Shown here: positions 1 through 7,825 of the stretch, one piece after another
Layout: each line of letters opens with the position of its first letter
Numbering within the stretch: position 1 is the stretch's first letter
Source of the DNA: Anaerosporobacter mobilis DSM 15930
Lineage (GTDB): Bacteria; Bacillota; Clostridia; Lachnospirales; Lachnospiraceae
Direction: 5' to 3'
Length of the DNA: 64,000 nucleotides
Assembly (NCBI RefSeq): GCF_900142955.1
Contig: NZ_FRCP01000014.1
Location: 62,001-126,000, forward strand
The notes under the pieces: model-generated
Databases searched by the model: none
Told to the model about the DNA's origin: nothing
Seen by the model: only the letters and a program-made list of their open reading frames with translations
Translations under genes and position numbers: made by a program

Positions 1-241
1 TACTTTAAGTATTGTACTTTCCAATAATACAGTAAAGGGATATGGTTATGGTTCGCAGGCAGAAGAGCAGATACTTAATTATGCATTTAATGAATTAGGT
101 CTTAGTACTGTATGTGCAGATACTGTGCTCCGCAATAAGAGAAGTCAACATGTGTTAGAAAAACAGGGTTTTGTATACACTCATGAAGATGATATGCTTC
201 GATACTATGAGATACATAGAGATGGTTTACAACAACATTAG
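1..241 (+). CDS. GNAT N-acetyltransferase, C-terminal part (cut by window edge)
   Basis: An open frame runs from base 2 to a TAG at 239-241, giving 79 residues with no start inside the window. It reads KGYGYGSQAEEQILNYAF followed by a stretch ending in LEKQGFVY. This is the acetyl-CoA-binding loop and the last strand of a RimJ/RimL-type GNAT acetyltransferase. The family moves an acetyl group from acetyl-CoA to an amine, often a protein N-terminus or a small molecule. The substrate cannot be told. The N-terminal half lies outside the window, so completeness cannot be judged. Confidence 0.75.
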   Translation, partial: TLSIVLSNNTVKGYGYGSQAEEQILNYAFNELGLSTVCADTVLRNKRSQHVLEKQGFVYTHEDDMLRYYEIHRDGLQQH

Positions 242-391
242 GATTATAATGAATAGGCAATTAGATTAATATATAACTATCAGATATGAAACACATAATT
301 AATATGAATTTTACTTATGTAAAAGCAAGTGATATACTCGGGTTAAATACACACAAAGTATCAAGACTTTGGAAGTTGGAGGGTAGTTATT

Positions 392-1141
392 ATGGCAAAT
401 ATTAAGTGGGATTCAAAAAGCTATACTAGTAATTTTAGCTTTGTTTATGAATATGGACAGGAAGTAATGGACCTTCTTGATAGTAAGCCTGGTATGACGG
501 TTGTAGATCTAGGCTGCGGGAATGGACATTTAACAAAGCTGTTATCGGATAAAGGAATGGAAGTAATAGGGATAGATGAATCAGAGGAAATGCTTGTATT
601 GGCAAGAAAGAGTTATCCGCAGATAAGATTTATATGTGCAGATGCCACAAGTTTTACAGTTGGTAAGAAGGTTGATGCTATCTTTTCCAATGCTGTATTC
701 CACTGGATTGATAATCAAGATGATTTGATTAGGAATATAGTGGAACAACTAAAAGAAGGCGGACAACTCGTATGTGAATTTGGTGGGTATGGAAACACGG
801 AATTAATTCATGCTACACTAGAGAAAGAATTTCATAAACGAGGCTTACAGTACAGTAGAAACTTCTATTTCCCTACGATTGGTGAATATACTTCTCGATT
901 AGAGGCACATGGGTTACAAGTAAAATACGCAACCTTATTCGATCGTCCTACAAAGCAAGTTGGGGAAGATGGGCTTGCAAACTGGATTCGTATGTTTAAT
1001 ATGTTGCCTTTTCAAGGGTTAGAAAAAGTGGTGCAAGAACATATTATACAATGTGCCGTTGATGAACTTAGACCAATGTTATACAAAGAAGGTAATTGGT
1101 ATGCTGATTATGTTAGAATACGAATAAAAGCAGTTAAATAG
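392..1141 (+). CDS. Class I SAM-dependent methyltransferase
   Basis: The product is 249 residues. Motif I (VVDLGCGNGH) lies near residues 37-46, followed by the acidic end of strand 2 (VIGIDES) and motif II/III (DAIFSNAVFHWI), typical of the trans-aconitate methyltransferase-like branch of class I methyltransferases. It should transfer a methyl group from S-adenosylmethionine to a small carboxylate or similar molecule in the cytoplasm; the acceptor is not known. A GGAGG sits about 9 bases before the ATG. It stands alone: the next gene is convergent and only 16 bases away, with no obvious terminator between them. Confidence 0.8.
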   Translation: MANIKWDSKSYTSNFSFVYEYGQEVMDLLDSKPGMTVVDLGCGNGHLTKLLSDKGMEVIGIDESEEMLVLARKSYPQIRFICADATSFTVGKKVDAIFSNAVFHWIDNQDDLIRNIVEQLKEGGQLVCEFGGYGNTELIHATLEKEFHKRGLQYSRNFYFPTIGEYTSRLEAHGLQVKYATLFDRPTKQVGEDGLANWIRMFNMLPFQGLEKVVQEHIIQCAVDELRPMLYKEGNWYADYVRIRIKAVK

Positions 1142-1157
1142 AGTAGTAGATAATATT

Positions 1158-2015
1158 TTACTCAAATTCTTTTCGATGTGCCTCAAAAAAGTCGTGATAT
1201 ATCTGGACATTCTTTAAAGAAGTCCATGGTTTTGGCTTTACTGGCACTTCATCAAGATCATATATCTTAGCATCTCTCATTGCCAATAAGAATGGTGAGT
1301 GCGTGGAGATGATAAATTGACAGCCAAAGAAACGAACGGAATCTTCAATGAATCGTACTAATTCAAGTTGACGTTCGGGTGATAAGCTGTTTTCGGGCTC
1401 GTCTAATAGATAGAGCCCATTTTCTTCGATTTTATCCATAAAATATTGAAAGGCGTTCTCGCCATTGGAATGTTCGCGAATGTTCTCCATCAGGTTATTA
1501 CTTACAAACTTTGATTGCGTTTTACTTCTAGCTTGATTGACCTTTTTTAACTGTTCATAGTCATTCATAGAGGTGAACTTGAAAGAAGAATATTTCGCAT
1601 CTAGATAATCTTCAAACAAATTTTCTCGTTTGGTATCAATCCCTTCATTCATCATACGTACATTTAGCATATAATCGAATACATCGTCACTCGTAATTGT
1701 TCTACTATGACTAGGAATTTCGCGTATAAGCGAATAATCACAAAGGTGCACATAATAAGGAAAGAAATTTGATTGATTAAATCTAGAATCACGCATTAGA
1801 TTTAACTTCTCTGATATAACGTTTAAAGCAGTTGTTTTCCCGGAACCATTGCCTCCGTATAGAATGGTAATTGGCTCAAAATTCAATATAGTAAGTTCTC
1901 TTTTAGAAAGGATCTTGAATGGATAAAAGCTATTATAGCAGTTTCTTTTTATGGAAAGGATAAAGTCGAATTCACGACCATCATCAGGAAAGGAAAAGGA
2001 ATCTAAGTAAAGCAT
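1158..2015 (-). CDS. RecF/SbcC-like AAA ATPase, stand-alone
   Basis: The 285-residue protein has a Walker A motif (GGNGSGKTT, about residues 54-62), an ABC-type Walker B with trailing residues (LYLLDEPENSLSPERQ, about 200-215) and a switch histidine (STHSPFLL, about 240). Proteins of this kind are the single-chain ATPases of the RecF/SMC-like or OLD-like class. They have no transmembrane domain and usually act on nucleic acid or as one part of a defence or stress module. No nuclease partner lies beside it. Function is not assigned beyond ATPase. It is transcribed alone on the minus strand, with AT-rich sequence upstream. Confidence 0.75.
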   Translation of the reverse strand: MLYLDSFSFPDDGREFDFILSIKRNCYNSFYPFKILSKRELTILNFEPITILYGGNGSGKTTALNVISEKLNLMRDSRFNQSNFFPYYVHLCDYSLIREIPSHSRTITSDDVFDYMLNVRMMNEGIDTKRENLFEDYLDAKYSSFKFTSMNDYEQLKKVNQARSKTQSKFVSNNLMENIREHSNGENAFQYFMDKIEENGLYLLDEPENSLSPERQLELVRFIEDSVRFFGCQFIISTHSPFLLAMRDAKIYDLDEVPVKPKPWTSLKNVQIYHDFFEAHRKEFE

Positions 2016-2270
2016 ACAATCACCTCATTAATATATTAATTACATTATAACCAAGTATATAACAAAGATAAAGAGAAAAAGGCTTTGTGTTATAGGATAA
2101 AAGATTAAAATACAGTACAAGCATACAATATATTATAAAAATGGTTTAAAATGTAAAAAATATATAGTATAATACAATAATTGAGAGCGACTAAGTTTGT
2201 TTAGAAGAAGCCTAAATAATAGCAATGGTAGTGAAAATAAAATTAGAATCAATTAAGGGGGTGTACTGGT

Positions 2271-2978
2271 ATGAATAATTTTGACCCACGTTTATTTGAA
2301 CCATTTTGGGGATCTTGGTATATTGATAGTTTAATTGACGAAGGTAGCATTGGATATGTGTATAAGATATACAAAGAAGAGTTTGGACAGAAATATTATA
2401 GTACACTAAAGATAATTTCTTTACCAAAAGCAGAAGAGGAAGCCAAAGAAATCTTATATGAAAGCACAGATCAAGATACAGCAACCCAATATTTTTGTGA
2501 AATTGCAGAAGTTATTTATAAAGAGATTCAGATCATGGAGGGGCTGAAGGAAGGGACCAATATAGTAAGTTTCGATGACCATATGATTATTCGAAAAGAA
2601 GATGGGATTGGTTATTACATAGTAATCCGTATGGAGACTTGTTTGAATACATTCTCGTTTGAAGAAAACGAAAACATTGAAAGTAAGGCAGAGGAATCCA
2701 TTCTTGACGATAAAATCATAAATGATGAGGATGAGGAAACCGTTTTGTTATTCTCGGCAAATCAGACAGAGAATTTAAGTCTAGAATATAAGACTGCAAA
2801 TAAAGAAAAGAATAGTGTTGTAAAAGCAATCGTAGCATTTCTAATAATTACAGTTATTGTGATCTCTATTGAGGTGTACATTCAATTGAATCCGAATAAT
2901 GAGAGCGGAATAGTAACTATAAATACAAAGATTACATCAAACGATGTGGAGGCGGTTGTTCCAGAAGTAATTGATTAA
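2271..2978 (+). CDS. Membrane-anchored, truncated Ser/Thr kinase-like protein
   Basis: The 235 residues begin like a Hanks-type kinase N-lobe. There is a glycine loop (DEGSIGYVYKI, G25 and G28), a candidate ATP lysine (TLKII, K47), a candidate helix-C glutamate (KEIQIM, E85) and a hinge-like IRMETC near 119-124. After that the chain goes directly into an acidic linker (about 135-180) and one membrane segment (about 184-205) with a short outside tail. The whole C-lobe (HRD and DFG motifs) is missing, so it is probably not an active kinase. A GGGGGTG precedes the ATG. It could be a decayed kinase or a pseudokinase-type signalling or anti-sigma protein. The kinase relation is inferred from motifs only. 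Confidence 0.6.
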   Translation: MNNFDPRLFEPFWGSWYIDSLIDEGSIGYVYKIYKEEFGQKYYSTLKIISLPKAEEEAKEILYESTDQDTATQYFCEIAEVIYKEIQIMEGLKEGTNIVSFDDHMIIRKEDGIGYYIVIRMETCLNTFSFEENENIESKAEESILDDKIINDEDEETVLLFSANQTENLSLEYKTANKEKNSVVKAIVAFLIITVIVISIEVYIQLNPNNESGIVTINTKITSNDVEAVVPEVID

Positions 2979-3137
2979 TCATGCGACAGAATATTTGAGC
3001 CTTATCAAGATGGAAGAGTATAGTACTGATAATTAAGTTAGGATACAAGTATATAAAAAGACTGACTTACCCTTGAACGGTTAGTTAGGAACACTTGCGA
3101 GAGCGTGTAACAACTGCTATAATGTGTATTAATATAT

Positions 3138-3218
3138 TAGTTAATTGAGAAACTCTTCCCTATGAAGAAAACACATTGATATGTTGATCGCCATTACAAA
3201 GAGTTTCGCAATTGACTA
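3138..3218. repeat. Inverted-repeat hairpin element, copy 1
   Basis: The ends are TAGTTAATTGAGAAACTCTT at the left and, at the right, AAGAGTTTCGCAATTGACTA. The arms are complementary apart from a few positions and enclose about 40 bases. The same terminal words occur in a second element at 61504-61576. The spacers differ, so what is conserved is the terminal inverted repeat. It lies just upstream of the ribosome binding site of the FakA-like gene and could act on its mRNA or be a small non-autonomous mobile element. Confidence 0.6.
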
Positions 3219-3247
3219 TATAATATATATTATAAGGAGGTATTAAC

Positions 3248-3499
3248 ATGATTGAATATAGATTCGACACACAACTTTTGATTGATGGACAAAATCTTTC
3301 TGAAGATGCAATTAATGATTATATAACAAATAATATTGAAGGTGATTGTCTACTTGCAGTAGGTGATGAAGAGACAATTAAGATTCATTTTCATACCAAT
3401 ACACCGTGGGTATTATTAGAGTATTGCGCTTCATTAGGCGATATCTATGATGTTGTCGTTGAAAACATGGAGCGTCAATCTAACGGACTTCAAGGTTAG
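3248..3499 (+). CDS. Stand-alone FakA (DAK-family) domain-like protein
   Basis: Eighty-three residues matching a short part of the fatty acid kinase FakA/YloV family: a GDCLLAVGDEETIKIHFHTNTPWVLLEY-type segment followed by GDIYDVVVENMERQ. In full-length FakA (about 550 residues) this segment follows the N-terminal DhaL-like kinase domain. Here neither the DhaL domain nor the rest of the protein is present, and the frame has a strong AAGGAGG ribosome binding site. It is therefore either a deliberately small relative or a remnant that is still translated. It lies 37 bases upstream of the M42 peptidase start and is probably co-transcribed with it. No catalytic role is proposed. Confidence 0.6.
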   Translation: MIEYRFDTQLLIDGQNLSEDAINDYITNNIEGDCLLAVGDEETIKIHFHTNTPWVLLEYCASLGDIYDVVVENMERQSNGLQG

Positions 3500-3536
3500 T
3501 TTAAAAAAGTTTTACACAAAAGATGGAGGATATACG

Positions 3537-4571
3537 ATGTACCAATTTGATGAAACTTATGTGATTAGTAAATTGAAAGAATTATTAGCTATTGATAGTA
3601 CAACAGGATATTTCCGTGAGATACAAGATTATCTTGTGAAGGAGATGAAAGAATTAGATTTTCCTTGTGAAGAAGTTCATAAGGGTGGCGTAATTGCAAA
3701 TCTTGGCGGTGAGGGAGATTCTCTCGTTATTATGGCACATGGGGATGATATCGGATTAATGGTGCGTTATATTAAGGACAATGGAGCACTAGTTGTTACG
3801 AATGTAGGTGGACTTCGTGAGGAAGATGCTACCGGAGTATACTGTCGCTTACACACAAGAAAAGGTGATGTGTACACTGGTTGTGTAAGAAGAGTTCATT
3901 CTTGTACTCATGTAAGACCAGATTCTGATAATACAGCACCATTAAGTTATGTGACGAATGTGGAATTTGTATTAGTTGAAGATGTGAAATGTAGACAAGA
4001 TGTATTAGATCTTGGCATCCGCGTAGGAGATATAATTGCATTAGATCCAAGTTTTCACATGAACAAAGGGTATATTACCAGCCGGTTTCTAGATGATAAG
4101 GCATGTATCGCTGTTTTACTTGGAGTTATGAAACATATTAGGGACAATTCATTAACTTGTAAGAGAAATGTTAAGGCATTCTTTACAATGTTTGAAGAAA
4201 TAGGACATGGTGGAGCATGGTTACCGGAAGGAACCAAAGACATCATAGCACTTGATATTGCACCGGTATCACCAACGCAGGTATCAAGCGAGAAGAAAGT
4301 AAGCTTATTCGCAAAAGATTCCAGATTCCCATATCATTACGAGATGTTAACGGAACTTGTGGAGGCAGCAGAGAAAGTTGGAGCTGCTTATGAAGTTGAT
4401 GTATTCACTCCTAGGTATGGAACAGATTCTGATTTCGCAATTACAGCTGGTAACAATGTGAGACATGCAGCAATTGGGCCAGGTACAATAGGAAGTCATG
4501 GTTATGAAAGAACGCATATTGATGGATTGAATAATATGTATCAATTGTTGTTAGGATATATGGTAGGATAA
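3537..4571 (+). CDS. M42 family metallo-aminopeptidase
   Basis: The chosen ATG follows GGAGG by 6 bases; the longer open frame upstream overlaps the previous gene and has no family similarity. The 344-residue product carries the M42 metal ligands in order: AHGDDIGLMV, SRFLDDKACIAVLL, FEEIGHGGA, ALDIAPV and the late GSHGYERTHIDG. Such enzymes form large tetrahedral cytosolic complexes with two metal ions per subunit. They cut N-terminal residues from peptides, and related proteins are glutamyl aminopeptidases. In this copy the first ligand motif reads HGDD rather than the usual HMDE. It ends directly before a strong terminator. Confidence 0.88.
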   Translation: MYQFDETYVISKLKELLAIDSTTGYFREIQDYLVKEMKELDFPCEEVHKGGVIANLGGEGDSLVIMAHGDDIGLMVRYIKDNGALVVTNVGGLREEDATGVYCRLHTRKGDVYTGCVRRVHSCTHVRPDSDNTAPLSYVTNVEFVLVEDVKCRQDVLDLGIRVGDIIALDPSFHMNKGYITSRFLDDKACIAVLLGVMKHIRDNSLTCKRNVKAFFTMFEEIGHGGAWLPEGTKDIIALDIAPVSPTQVSSEKKVSLFAKDSRFPYHYEMLTELVEAAEKVGAAYEVDVFTPRYGTDSDFAITAGNNVRHAAIGPGTIGSHGYERTHIDGLNNMYQLLLGYMVG

Positions 4572-4572
4572 A

Positions 4573-4618
4573 AGAGAACCTTCCCGTACTTAAAAGTATA
4601 GGGAAGGTTCTCTTTTTA
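4573..4618 (+). terminator. Rho-independent terminator after the M42 peptidase
   Basis: A perfect 13-bp stem (AGAGAACCTTCCC with its complement) and a 15-base loop are followed by TTTTTAT. It starts two bases after the peptidase stop codon. Confidence 0.9.
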
Positions 4619-4718
4619 TATTTATTCGTCTTCTTGACTCTGCCCCAAGGACATAGTTTAAAATACAATTATAGATATGTATTTATATAAAAGTAATCCT
4701 ATAAAAGAGGTAGCAACT

Positions 4719-5654
4719 ATGTTCAGTCTATTACATCTATGCAAAAAAAGAAAATTGTATATAATATTCACACTGCTAATCAGTATCCTATCCATTATTA
4801 TAACGTTATATTGGAATTATGAATTAAGTCAGATGATTAATCAAGTTCAAGTTGGTATATTCATAACAAGTACGCAGATTGTGGTGATACTTATTCTTAT
4901 GATTGCAAGTGCACTTAGTCAGGGGGGATTTACGTACCTGTCCGGGTATGCGGGTGAGTATCTAACACATGACCTTAGAATGCATCTTGCACAACGATTA
5001 TTTACCAAGAAATATTATGAAGTGGAACAATTAAATGTAGGTGAACAGTTATCACAGTTGCAGAATGAAGTAACCGAAGTGTCACAGTATCTAATCGGAA
5101 ATTTATTCTTGTTAATTAATGATGGAATCCGTTTCCTATTTACTTTTATCTGGTTGCTAATATTAGATAGTAAACTCGCGATTCTTAGCAATCTTCCAGT
5201 GTTAGTAATCCTTATCTATGTGGTCTTTTCTAGTGAGGTTATTGAGAGCTTGACCAAACAAGGACAAAGAAAGCAACAAGAGTTGAATGGTTTCACAGAC
5301 ACCCTCCTTACTCTTTTCCCTGTTATTCGAATTTACGAAGCATGTGATCTATTACAGAATAGATATTATAATAAAGTTGAAGAATGGCAGCAAATTACCA
5401 TTCGTGAGGAGATGACCAAGGCTAGATTGATGTCTTTATCAGCAGTTTTATCTTGCATTCCTTTGATATTACTTCTTTTAGTAGGAGGAACACTTGTTAT
5501 ACGTGGTGATATTTCTATTGGTCTTGTATATATGTTTATTAATTTATCCGGAAATGTTTCAGGGGTTATGATGAACATGCCTGGACATATTGCGAGATTG
5601 CGTAGATTTATAGGAAATCTTAATCGAATATTGAATGAGGAAGAAGGGTTATAG
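4719..5654 (+). CDS. ABC exporter transmembrane domain without its ATPase (TMD1)
   Basis: The 311-residue chain is a type IV ABC exporter membrane domain. It has hydrophobic helices at about 15-35, 55-75, 130-175 and 250-275, and intracellular coupling-loop sequence (FTKKYYEVEQLNVGEQLSQL). It ends with RRFIGNLNRILNEEE, the linker that in fused half-transporters leads into the ATPase domain. Here a TAG stops the frame and the ATPase follows 1 base later in another frame. The start at 4719 is preferred because AGAGG precedes it; an ATG at 4677 has no ribosome site. First gene of a tightly overlapping operon. Substrate unknown. Confidence 0.82.
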   Translation: MFSLLHLCKKRKLYIIFTLLISILSIIITLYWNYELSQMINQVQVGIFITSTQIVVILILMIASALSQGGFTYLSGYAGEYLTHDLRMHLAQRLFTKKYYEVEQLNVGEQLSQLQNEVTEVSQYLIGNLFLLINDGIRFLFTFIWLLILDSKLAILSNLPVLVILIYVVFSSEVIESLTKQGQRKQQELNGFTDTLLTLFPVIRIYEACDLLQNRYYNKVEEWQQITIREEMTKARLMSLSAVLSCIPLILLLLVGGTLVIRGDISIGLVYMFINLSGNVSGVMMNMPGHIARLRRFIGNLNRILNEEEGL

Positions 5655-5655
5655 A

Positions 5656-6312
5656 ATGGAAATCTTGTTGAATAAGGTTACATTTACATATGGAGAAAAA
5701 AAGATATTGGATGAAATTAATCTATCAGTTAGGAAACAAGAACATGTTGGTATTCTTGGTAGTAGCGGTGGCGGGAAAAGTACTTTATTGAAGATAATCG
5801 CAGGGTTATATGAGATAACAGAGGGGACCTGTATCGTTTCGGGGTGTCAGGATCTAGATTCTATTCGAAAGCAAGTTGCAGTTGTTATGCAGAATACGAG
5901 TCTTTTTCCGATGTCTATACGGGATAATATCACTTGTGGACATTCCATGAGTGAAGAGAGAATAAGCAAAGCAGTAGAAGCAGCGCAATTAGAGTCATGG
6001 ATTGATTCTCTACCTGAAGGGATTGATAGCTATGTGGGGGAGAGAGGGGGCAAAGTATCGGGAGGGCAAGCACAAAGAATTGCCATAGCCAGAGCGATTG
6101 CAAAAGATGCACCCATTATCTTGTTAGACGAACCGACATCGGCATTAGATGATGAGACAGCGAAAGCAGTAATGCTTGCCCTAGAAAACTTGACGAAGGG
6201 AAAGACGGTTGTACATGTGACACACAGAGTTGAAACCTTATGGGATTGTGATTGTATCTATGATTTGCGTGGAGGGAAGCTATATGATACGAAGTCTAAG
6301 TCGAGTATTTAA
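5656..6312 (+). CDS. ABC exporter ATP-binding protein (separate NBD)
   Basis: The 218 residues hold all ABC motifs: A-loop tyrosine (FTYGEKK), Walker A (GSSGGGKST), Q-loop (VVMQNTSLFP), signature (VSGGQAQRIAIARA), Walker B (IILLDEPTSALDD) and H-loop (HVTHRVE). The N-terminus (MEILLNKVTFTYG) is the ordinary start of an exporter NBD after its TMD linker. The ATG begins one base after the TMD1 stop, so translation is probably coupled. It is the only ATPase in this operon and must serve both membrane proteins, presumably as a homodimer, if the transporter is active. Confidence 0.88.
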   Translation: MEILLNKVTFTYGEKKILDEINLSVRKQEHVGILGSSGGGKSTLLKIIAGLYEITEGTCIVSGCQDLDSIRKQVAVVMQNTSLFPMSIRDNITCGHSMSEERISKAVEAAQLESWIDSLPEGIDSYVGERGGKVSGGQAQRIAIARAIAKDAPIILLDEPTSALDDETAKAVMLALENLTKGKTVVHVTHRVETLWDCDCIYDLRGGKLYDTKSKSSI

Positions 6313-7252
6313 ACAAGTAGGAAAATTTCCTACCTACATCAGATTGTTGCTTCTACGTTGCCCATTTGATGCAGCATTAACTACCGCGAATGCATGGTTT
6401 CTTCAACATAGCTTTGAGGCAATTAGTCAAGGCTGTGAAGTTAAATTAAGGTATGGTTGCGTGTATTTTGCAATTGCAAGTTTACTGTTATTTCTCTATA
6501 ATGGAAGTATATGGTGTCTATATGCAAGATTTGCGACTAACTTTACAGGAAAACTACGCAAGATGGTATTTTACTCTATTGTACATATGCCATTCAAGAA
6601 GTTTGATGAGAAAACCTCGGGTGAATGGATGACTCGGTTGAATTCAGATGCGCAGATGACCATTAATCTGTTGAATGCACCATTTAATATACCACATGCG
6701 GTTGTATCTGTGGTTAATATATCGGTATCCGCGTTGCTTTTGTTACGTATTAATCCTACACTCATGGTAGTAACTTTATTGTTTGTAATACCCCATGTAG
6801 TTGTAAACAGAAAGTTAGTATATATAAAGGTTACTAAATTAATGGAACAATCACAAGAATACACAGAGAGGAATCTTACCTGTTTTTCAACTCTTATTAC
6901 TTGTGCAGATATAGTAAGTTTATATGATGCCAAAGATTTTGTAATGAATGCGTATGAACAGAGTAGCATAGAGATGGTCCGAGCTAATATGCGTATACAT
7001 ATTAGGAAGGCAGTTAACAGCTTAGTTATCCCGTTGTTTGGGATGAGCGGTTATATTGTGATTTTACTATTAGGTTTAATTATGATTCGTAGGAGTTTGC
7101 TAACGTTTGGAACATTAACAGCAGCACTACAATATCGAGGAGCAATTCTCATGGGGACTATGTTGTTCATAAATTCAATGACAGAGATTCGTATGAACGC
7201 AGTTGGGTTGAGACGAATGGAGGAGACATATGGCGGAAGAGAAGGTAACTGA
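6284..7252 (+). CDS. ABC exporter transmembrane domain without ATPase (TMD2)
   Basis: The 322-residue membrane protein starts inside the end of the NBD gene with GGAGGG 7 bases before the ATG. It looks like the partner half-exporter: membrane helices at about 35-55, 70-95, 145-190 and 250-290, and the loop MPFKKFDEKTSGEWMTRLNSDAQ that usually contacts the ATPase. It ends RMEETYGGREGN, where the ATPase linker should begin, but the next gene is a MerR regulator. Its own NBD is missing, so it would have to share the neighbouring one. Confidence 0.8.
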   Translation: MIRSLSRVFKQVGKFPTYIRLLLLRCPFDAALTTANAWFLQHSFEAISQGCEVKLRYGCVYFAIASLLLFLYNGSIWCLYARFATNFTGKLRKMVFYSIVHMPFKKFDEKTSGEWMTRLNSDAQMTINLLNAPFNIPHAVVSVVNISVSALLLLRINPTLMVVTLLFVIPHVVVNRKLVYIKVTKLMEQSQEYTERNLTCFSTLITCADIVSLYDAKDFVMNAYEQSSIEMVRANMRIHIRKAVNSLVIPLFGMSGYIVILLLGLIMIRRSLLTFGTLTAALQYRGAILMGTMLFINSMTEIRMNAVGLRRMEETYGGREGN

Positions 7253-7805
7253 AGAAAGAGTAACTGAAGAAAGAGTAACTGAAAAAAGAGTAGATGAAAA
7301 AGGAGTAGATGAAAAAGGAGTAGATGAAAAACTCGAGGAAGAAACGTTACTAAGGATCGGTGAGGTAGCTGCGTTTTTCAGTGTATCAGTTAAAGCAATT
7401 CGTATCTACGAAAAGAAAGGGATTATAAAACCTGCGAAAGTAGACACATACACGGGATATCGTTATTATACAGTAGAACAGGTGCAACAGTTGAATGCCT
7501 TAGTTGAACTGAAAGCATTAGGTTTTTCTCTAGATGAAATTAAAGAGATTGTGGTTGGTGGAATTACCAATGAGAAATTAATAAAAGCATTGACTCGTAA
7601 GAGAATGGCTTGGGAAGATACAATTAGTTCTGCTATGAATAAAATCGATGCCATTGATAAGATAACAGGAAGATTAAGTACTTCGAATGAAGCATTGAGG
7701 CTACAAGAGTTAACAGAAGAACAAAGAGCATGGCTTTTAGTGAAGATGGTATGTGTGGAAGATGTGAAAGTACAGAGTTTGTTAAGTGAGGCGATTTGGT
7801 TATAA
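7230..7805 (+). CDS. MerR-family transcriptional regulator with repeat-built N-terminal tail
   Basis: The 191-residue product overlaps TMD2 by 23 bases. Residues about 40-110 are a MerR winged-helix domain (LLRIGEVAAFFSVSVKAIRIYEKKG, then GYRYYTVEQV and LKALGFSLDEIKEI), followed by a coiled coil and no clear ligand domain. The first 35 residues are instead a charged tail of pentapeptides (VTEER/VDEKG) encoded by tandem 15-bp units. A GGAGGAG before the ATG at 7230 supports that start. It probably controls the exporter genes upstream. Confidence 0.85.
   Translation: MAEEKVTEERVTEERVTEKRVDEKGVDEKGVDEKLEEETLLRIGEVAAFFSVSVKAIRIYEKKGIIKPAKVDTYTGYRYYTVEQVQQLNALVELKALGFSLDEIKEIVVGGITNEKLIKALTRKRMAWEDTISSAMNKIDAIDKITGRLSTSNEALRLQELTEEQRAWLLVKMVCVEDVKVQSLLSEAIWL
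7245..7334 (+). repeat. Six tandem 15-bp units inside the MerR gene
   Basis: Units of the form GTAACTGAAGAAAGA (three, nearly identical) pass into GTAGATGAAAAAGGA (two identical, one ending in CTC). Because the unit is 15 bp, changes in copy number keep the frame. The first unit also overlaps the last codons of the preceding membrane-protein gene. Confidence 0.9.
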
Positions 7806-7825
7806 AAACTTTAAAGGAGAACTGT

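Noticed and set aside
1158..2015. AAA ATPase as part of a known anti-phage system (OLD/Gabija/Septu type)
   Set aside because: There is no TOPRIM, UvrD-like or HNH partner on either side; the neighbours are a methyltransferase and an unrelated kinase-like gene.
2212..2484. Ninety-codon frame on the minus strand
   Set aside because: It mirrors the kinase-like gene, has no ribosome site and its composition is that of an antisense shadow.
7245..7334. Short tandem array that could be read as a CRISPR
   Set aside because: Units are directly adjacent with no spacers, are in frame and encode the MerR tail. No cas gene is present in the window.
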